In this document: one piece after another, positions 60,761 to 64,000 of the stretch
Position numbering within the stretch: position 1 is the first letter of the stretch
How the letters are laid out: every line of letters starts with the position of its first letter
Assembly (NCBI GenBank): GCA_036343635.1
Contig: JAYYVF010000076.1
Location: forward strand, 62,001 to 126,000
DNA: 64,000 nucleotides
From: GCA-2693325 sp036343635
Lineage (GTDB): Bacteria > Latescibacterota > UBA2968 > UBA8231
Direction of reading: 5' to 3'
The notes under the pieces: model-generated
The model's database searches: none
Told to the model about the DNA's origin: nothing
What the model saw: the letters and a program-made list of their open reading frames with translations, nothing else
Program-made: the position numbers and the translations under genes

Positions 60761-61987
60761 ATGGCAACTAACGTCGTTATGCCAAAATTAGGGCTAACAA
60801 TGGAGTCTGGAGTAATTGGCTCATGGCTGGTTGGTGAAGGAGACCATGTGAGTAAAGGGCAACCCCTTTTGGAGGTCATAACTGATAAGGTGACTATGGA
60901 GGTTGAGGCACAAGAAGACGGGTTTATCCGTAAAATTATTTATCCAGAAGGTAGTGAGATTAAGGTGTCAAAAAGGATTGCCATAATCGGCGGCAAGGAT
61001 GAGAAGATTGATGAAAAAATAGAGGTGGACGACGAAAAATTAAAGGACCCGGCAGAAATGGCTTCTGATTTGCTCGTAGAAACGCCTTCAGAGACTACAA
61101 AAATTGGATTCAAGCGTAAACTTGTCTCACCAAAAGCAAGAAAGATTGCCGCAAAACATGACGTTGATTTATCGTTGATTAATGGCAGTGGTGCAAATGG
61201 ACGGGTTGTAAGTTCGGATATCGACGCATATCTAACAGGTATTGATGGGACCTCTACTTATAAGATGGCAACAACAAAAGATGATTTAACACCGACGGAT
61301 AAAGTATGTCGAAGCGGTGAGCGTGTCGATTTGCTGCCAGTAGAAAAGATAGTTAGCCAGCGTCTCACGGAGAGTTATCAGGAAACACCTCACATACAAC
61401 TTTCGGTTGAAGTATCCGCCATATGGCTGGAACAATTGCGGAATGGATATAAGCTCGAGGGTAAAGGAATTAGTTACAATTCCTTAATTGTTAGGGGTAT
61501 TGCGCTTGCGTTAGAAGAATTTCCCAGGGTGAATAGCCACTACTGTAAGGGGGGATTCATACCTCAGGAACGAGTTAACATTGGACTTGCGGTCGCTGCT
61601 GAAAGTGGGCTTATAGTACCTGTAATTAAAAATGTCAATGAGCTATCCATAGAAGATCTTTCTGGTGAAGCTAATCGTCTAATTGATAAAGCACGTCATG
61701 GCCGACTTTCAACTGATGATTGTGTTGGTGGCGGCTTTACGATCTCTAATCTCGGAATGATGGGAATTAGTCAATTTACGGCTATTATTAATCCACCACA
61801 GGTAGCAATCATGGCAGTGGGCGCCATACAGAAAAAAGTAGTGGCTGTGGGTGATGACGGATTTGCTATCAGGCCTCTGCTGACGCTTACTCTTGGGGCG
61901 GATCATAGAGTGTTAGATGGTGCGATTTCGGGCCGTTTCCTTTCTAGAATTAAAGAAATACTTGAAACCCCGAGTCTGCTTGCTTGA
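60761..61987 (+). CDS. Dihydrolipoamide acyltransferase (E2 of a 2-oxoacid dehydrogenase)
   Basis: 408 aa. Lipoyl domain (residues 1-80) with ITDKVTMEVEA and the lipoylated Lys43; charged linker; peripheral subunit-binding domain SPKARKIAAKHDVDL ... GRVVSSDIDAYL; and the chloramphenicol-acetyltransferase-like catalytic domain with TISNLGMMGISQFTAIINPP and the GADHRVLDGAISGRF catalytic motif near residue 380. So it transfers acyl groups from E1 to CoA. One lipoyl domain only, as in many pyruvate or branched-chain complexes. No E1 or E3 subunits lie beside it, so the substrate is unknown. Stop overlaps the next start (TTGA). Confidence 0.93.
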   Translation: MATNVVMPKLGLTMESGVIGSWLVGEGDHVSKGQPLLEVITDKVTMEVEAQEDGFIRKIIYPEGSEIKVSKRIAIIGGKDEKIDEKIEVDDEKLKDPAEMASDLLVETPSETTKIGFKRKLVSPKARKIAAKHDVDLSLINGSGANGRVVSSDIDAYLTGIDGTSTYKMATTKDDLTPTDKVCRSGERVDLLPVEKIVSQRLTESYQETPHIQLSVEVSAIWLEQLRNGYKLEGKGISYNSLIVRGIALALEEFPRVNSHYCKGGFIPQERVNIGLAVAAESGLIVPVIKNVNELSIEDLSGEANRLIDKARHGRLSTDDCVGGGFTISNLGMMGISQFTAIINPPQVAIMAVGAIQKKVVAVGDDGFAIRPLLTLTLGADHRVLDGAISGRFLSRIKEILETPSLLA

Positions 61988-62760
61988 TTCCTTCACCCCG
62001 AATTGATGATCGTCTTTTAAGAATTCGCGACTTCGTGTTGGCTACATACGAGGATGACCGCGTAATTTCACGTTATGCCGAACTCGGTCTGTGGAAATCT
62101 GAAGAGTCTGTGATTTTAGAATATGTACCTGACGGAGCTGAGTTCCTAGATATAGGTTGCGGGCTCGGCCGGACCAGTATTCCATTAGCAGAAATGGGAT
62201 TCAATGTTACCGCCATTGATTTAAGTTCGGGGATGCTTCGGGCCGGAAGGGCTTTAGCTGAGGAAAATGACGTAAATATACGATTTGAAAATATGGACGT
62301 TATGAAAATGTCCTTTGAAGACGAATGTTTTGGTGTTGCCTTTTTTTCCTACAACGGATTTGAACTTGTTCCTGGGTTTCAAGGGAAAATGACGGCCTTA
62401 AGGGAAATAAATAGAGTATTGAAACCTGGCGGTATTTTTATTTTTACGTCCCACTCTCTTTTTGCTATAAATAGGTTTTGTGGTCTCAGATTGTCGGCCT
62501 TTTGTAAATTATTAGGAAGGAGAATATTTGGACTGCCATTCAAGGAGTATGAACTTGGAGAGCGTTTTTCAGACGCATATGACGAAGAAGTCAAATATTT
62601 ACAAATCTTGCCTCCCTCAAAGATTAAAAAGATGTTAAAAATAACGGGATTTGAGATTCTAAACTACAATACCTTAAAGCGAATTGAGCAACGTAAGGGA
62701 TATAGGTTTTTTGATGTATTTGCGGATGGTGAGCGTTTTTATGTTTGTCAAAAAAATTGA
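61984..62760 (+). CDS. Class I SAM-dependent methyltransferase
   Basis: 258 aa. SAM loop FLDIGCGLGRTSIPLAEMG, acidic loop VTAIDLSSGMLRAGRALA, VNIRFENMDVMKMSF and INRVLKPGGIFIFTSHS, the four motifs of UbiE/BioC-type enzymes. It starts at TTG 61984, overlapping the E2 stop, so expression is coupled to the acyltransferase. Its C-terminal ~70 residues (LPFKEYELGERFSDAYDEEV, ILPPSKIKKMLKITGFEIL) form the usual lid/substrate part. Substrate unknown. Confidence 0.9.
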   Translation: MIPSPRIDDRLLRIRDFVLATYEDDRVISRYAELGLWKSEESVILEYVPDGAEFLDIGCGLGRTSIPLAEMGFNVTAIDLSSGMLRAGRALAEENDVNIRFENMDVMKMSFEDECFGVAFFSYNGFELVPGFQGKMTALREINRVLKPGGIFIFTSHSLFAINRFCGLRLSAFCKLLGRRIFGLPFKEYELGERFSDAYDEEVKYLQILPPSKIKKMLKITGFEILNYNTLKRIEQRKGYRFFDVFADGERFYVCQKN

Positions 62761-62913
62761 TTTACTGATTTCAAGTGTGCAAGATCCTTGACCGGAAGTA
62801 GGACGTCAGTTATGTTAAAGTCCCGTATAATAAAGTGTTTGTCAACCTAAGATCCGTCGTGATATAAAAAGAATTTATGTTCTTTTTTCGCATTTTATCC
62901 AAAAACTAAGGCC

Positions 62914-64000
62914 ATGAAGTTAGATAAGAAAAAACAACTCTCGATAGCTTATGCCATTCTTACCGTTCTACTGCTACTCAGCCTATCAAACTATTTTGAT
63001 AATCAGGTTGATAATGTTCCCTACAGTCAATTTAGGAGCTGGGTACAGGAGGGTTTGGTTACCGAGTGCAATATTGGAACAGAGACAATAAGTGGCAAGG
63101 TGTTATCTGGCGGCATAGAGCGCAGCTTTTATACACAGAGAGTTGATGACCCCCAACTAGTTACCTTGTTGGATGAATATGGGGTACGATACAAGGGGCG
63201 TGATGAGAATACATGGTTAACTACGTTACTTGGATGGATTCTTCCTGCCGTCGTTTTTGTAGGTATTTGGATGGCTATGGCGCGCCGCATGGGCGGTGGT
63301 TCTGGTGGATTGATGTCAATTGGGAAAAGTAAGGCTAAAGTCTTTATGGAAAAAGGGACCGGTATCACTTTTGTAGATGTTGCAGGAATAGACGAAGCGA
63401 AAGTGGAATTGGAGGAGATTGTTGATTTTCTTCGAACGCCGGAAAAATTTCAAGCTTTAGGAGGACGGATTCCGCGTGGGGTTTTGTTAGTTGGGCCCCC
63501 TGGAACCGGGAAAACGTTGCTAGCAAAGGCAGTAGCTGGGGAAGCCGGGGTGCCATTTTTTTCGCTGAGTGGATCGGATTTTGTAGAAATGTTTGTAGGA
63601 GTTGGGGCCGCCCGTGTTCGCGATTTATTTGAACAGGCCAAGAAGCATGCCCCAGCCATTATTTTTATCGATGAACTCGATGCGTTGGGGAAAGCAAGAG
63701 GGCCTGGGGCATTTGGTGGTCACGATGAGCGAGAACAAACGTTGAATCAGTTACTTACAGAGTTAGATGGATTTGAAACAAATGCTGGTGTGATTCTGAT
63801 GGGGGCTACCAACAGGCCTGAAATACTTGATCCAGCTTTGTTGCGTCCAGGTCGCTTTGATAGGACTGTGAGTGTTGATCGACCTGACGTTAAAGGCCGC
63901 GAAGCAATTTTGAAAATTCATGCCAAAGAAGCAGTTCTTGCTGAAGAAGTTGAATTGCGAAAACTTGCTGTTAGGACACCTGGATTTGCTGGAGCAGATC
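62914..64000 (+). CDS. ftsH: ATP-dependent zinc metalloprotease FtsH (N-terminal part)
   Basis: The window ends inside this gene, after 362 codons. It starts at ATG 62914 with AAGG upstream. Two membrane segments (about 9-26 and 110-128) flank a short periplasmic loop. The AAA+ domain has GPPGTGKTLLAKAVAGEAG (Walker A), IIFIDELDALGKARG (Walker B) and the second region of homology GATNRPEILDPALLRPGRFD; the protease domain with HEXXH lies beyond the edge. FtsH degrades misfolded membrane proteins and regulatory factors such as sigma-32 and LpxC in E. coli. The preceding 153 bases hold its promoter region. Confidence 0.97.
   Translation, partial: MKLDKKKQLSIAYAILTVLLLLSLSNYFDNQVDNVPYSQFRSWVQEGLVTECNIGTETISGKVLSGGIERSFYTQRVDDPQLVTLLDEYGVRYKGRDENTWLTTLLGWILPAVVFVGIWMAMARRMGGGSGGLMSIGKSKAKVFMEKGTGITFVDVAGIDEAKVELEEIVDFLRTPEKFQALGGRIPRGVLLVGPPGTGKTLLAKAVAGEAGVPFFSLSGSDFVEMFVGVGAARVRDLFEQAKKHAPAIIFIDELDALGKARGPGAFGGHDEREQTLNQLLTELDGFETNAGVILMGATNRPEILDPALLRPGRFDRTVSVDRPDVKGREAILKIHAKEAVLAEEVELRKLAVRTPGFAGAD

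Noticed and set aside
1..64000. CRISPR arrays, rRNA genes, prophage or integrase genes
   Set aside because: No regularly spaced repeats, rRNA sequence or integrase-like protein was found on either strand.

Overview
This is a bacterial window of low to moderate G+C with dense genes, short gaps, frequent ATGA/TTGA overlaps between neighbours and regular use of TTG and GTG starts. The gene families (cytosolic Cys-type sulfatases, enolase-superfamily sugar-acid dehydratases, Gfo/Idh/MocA oxidoreductases, creatininase-like and phytanoyl-CoA dioxygenase-like proteins, GH127, DNRLRE and YHYH proteins) together with a 2-oxoacid:ferredoxin oxidoreductase are what I associate with uncultured marine heterotrophs such as Latescibacterota-, Poribacteria- or Marinimicrobia-like lineages. 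The phylum cannot be fixed from this sequence alone.

Layout. 1-4.9 kb: the end of a MalG-type sugar permease, a complete RbsB/RbsC/RbsA-type sugar ABC importer and a CsgG/FlgT-like lipoprotein. 4.9-15.6 kb: a catabolic run with a medium-chain dehydrogenase, a creatininase-like amidase, a TIM-barrel sugar isomerase, a Gfo/Idh/MocA oxidoreductase, three enolase-superfamily proteins, a sulfatase and an SSS-family sodium symporter. 15.8-17.5 kb: YaaA, a flavodoxin and tRNA-Lys(TTT). 17.5-20.1 kb: a patchy accessory stretch in which decayed copies of the tRNA-Lys/terminator block recur between small orphan genes and a G+C-rich probable IS110 relic. 20.1-24.6 kb: a rhamnonate-dehydratase-like protein, a RidA protein, a small Cys-containing exported peptide, an EF-hand-like protein and a G+C-rich YHYH lipoprotein that looks acquired. 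24.7-40.5 kb: a mostly minus-strand cluster with a DNRLRE protein, GH127, a second sulfatase, a glycosidase-like TIM barrel, a uronate-dehydrogenase-like enzyme, a second Gfo/Idh/MocA protein, a cupin, an MFS transporter, two more enolase-superfamily proteins, a degenerate M19 dipeptidase-like protein, a phytanoyl-CoA dioxygenase and a mannonate-dehydratase-like protein, interrupted by plus-strand mgsA. 40.6-44.6 kb: a candidate structured RNA, an orphan protein, a DUF547 lipoprotein and a strongly degenerate UvrA-like protein. 44.7-64 kb: mostly housekeeping: korAB, hemE, a BaiN/HI0933 flavoprotein, MobA-like and XdhC-like proteins, a nitrilase-family amidase, methyltransferases, an HDAC-like deacetylase, a NUDIX hydrolase, an orphan MinD-like ATPase, a GT9-like glycosyltransferase, a lipoyl E2 acyltransferase and the start of ftsH.

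How it fits together (inference). The first two thirds look like machinery for importing and dismantling sulfated, acidic sugars: ABC, SSS and MFS importers bring in mono- or oligosaccharides, cytosolic sulfatases and GH127 remove sulfate and arabinose, and oxidoreductases with sugar-acid dehydratases (galactonate-, rhamnonate- and mannonate-type) feed the products toward keto-sugar acids. No SusC/SusD pair, TonB receptor or polysaccharide lyase is visible, so external depolymerisation would have to happen elsewhere. The items most worth a second look are the degenerate UvrA-like protein, the tRNA-Lys relic series, the enolase and M19 paralogues with altered metal ligands, the candidate RNA near 40.75 kb and several small genes supported by ribosome-binding sites or translational coupling.
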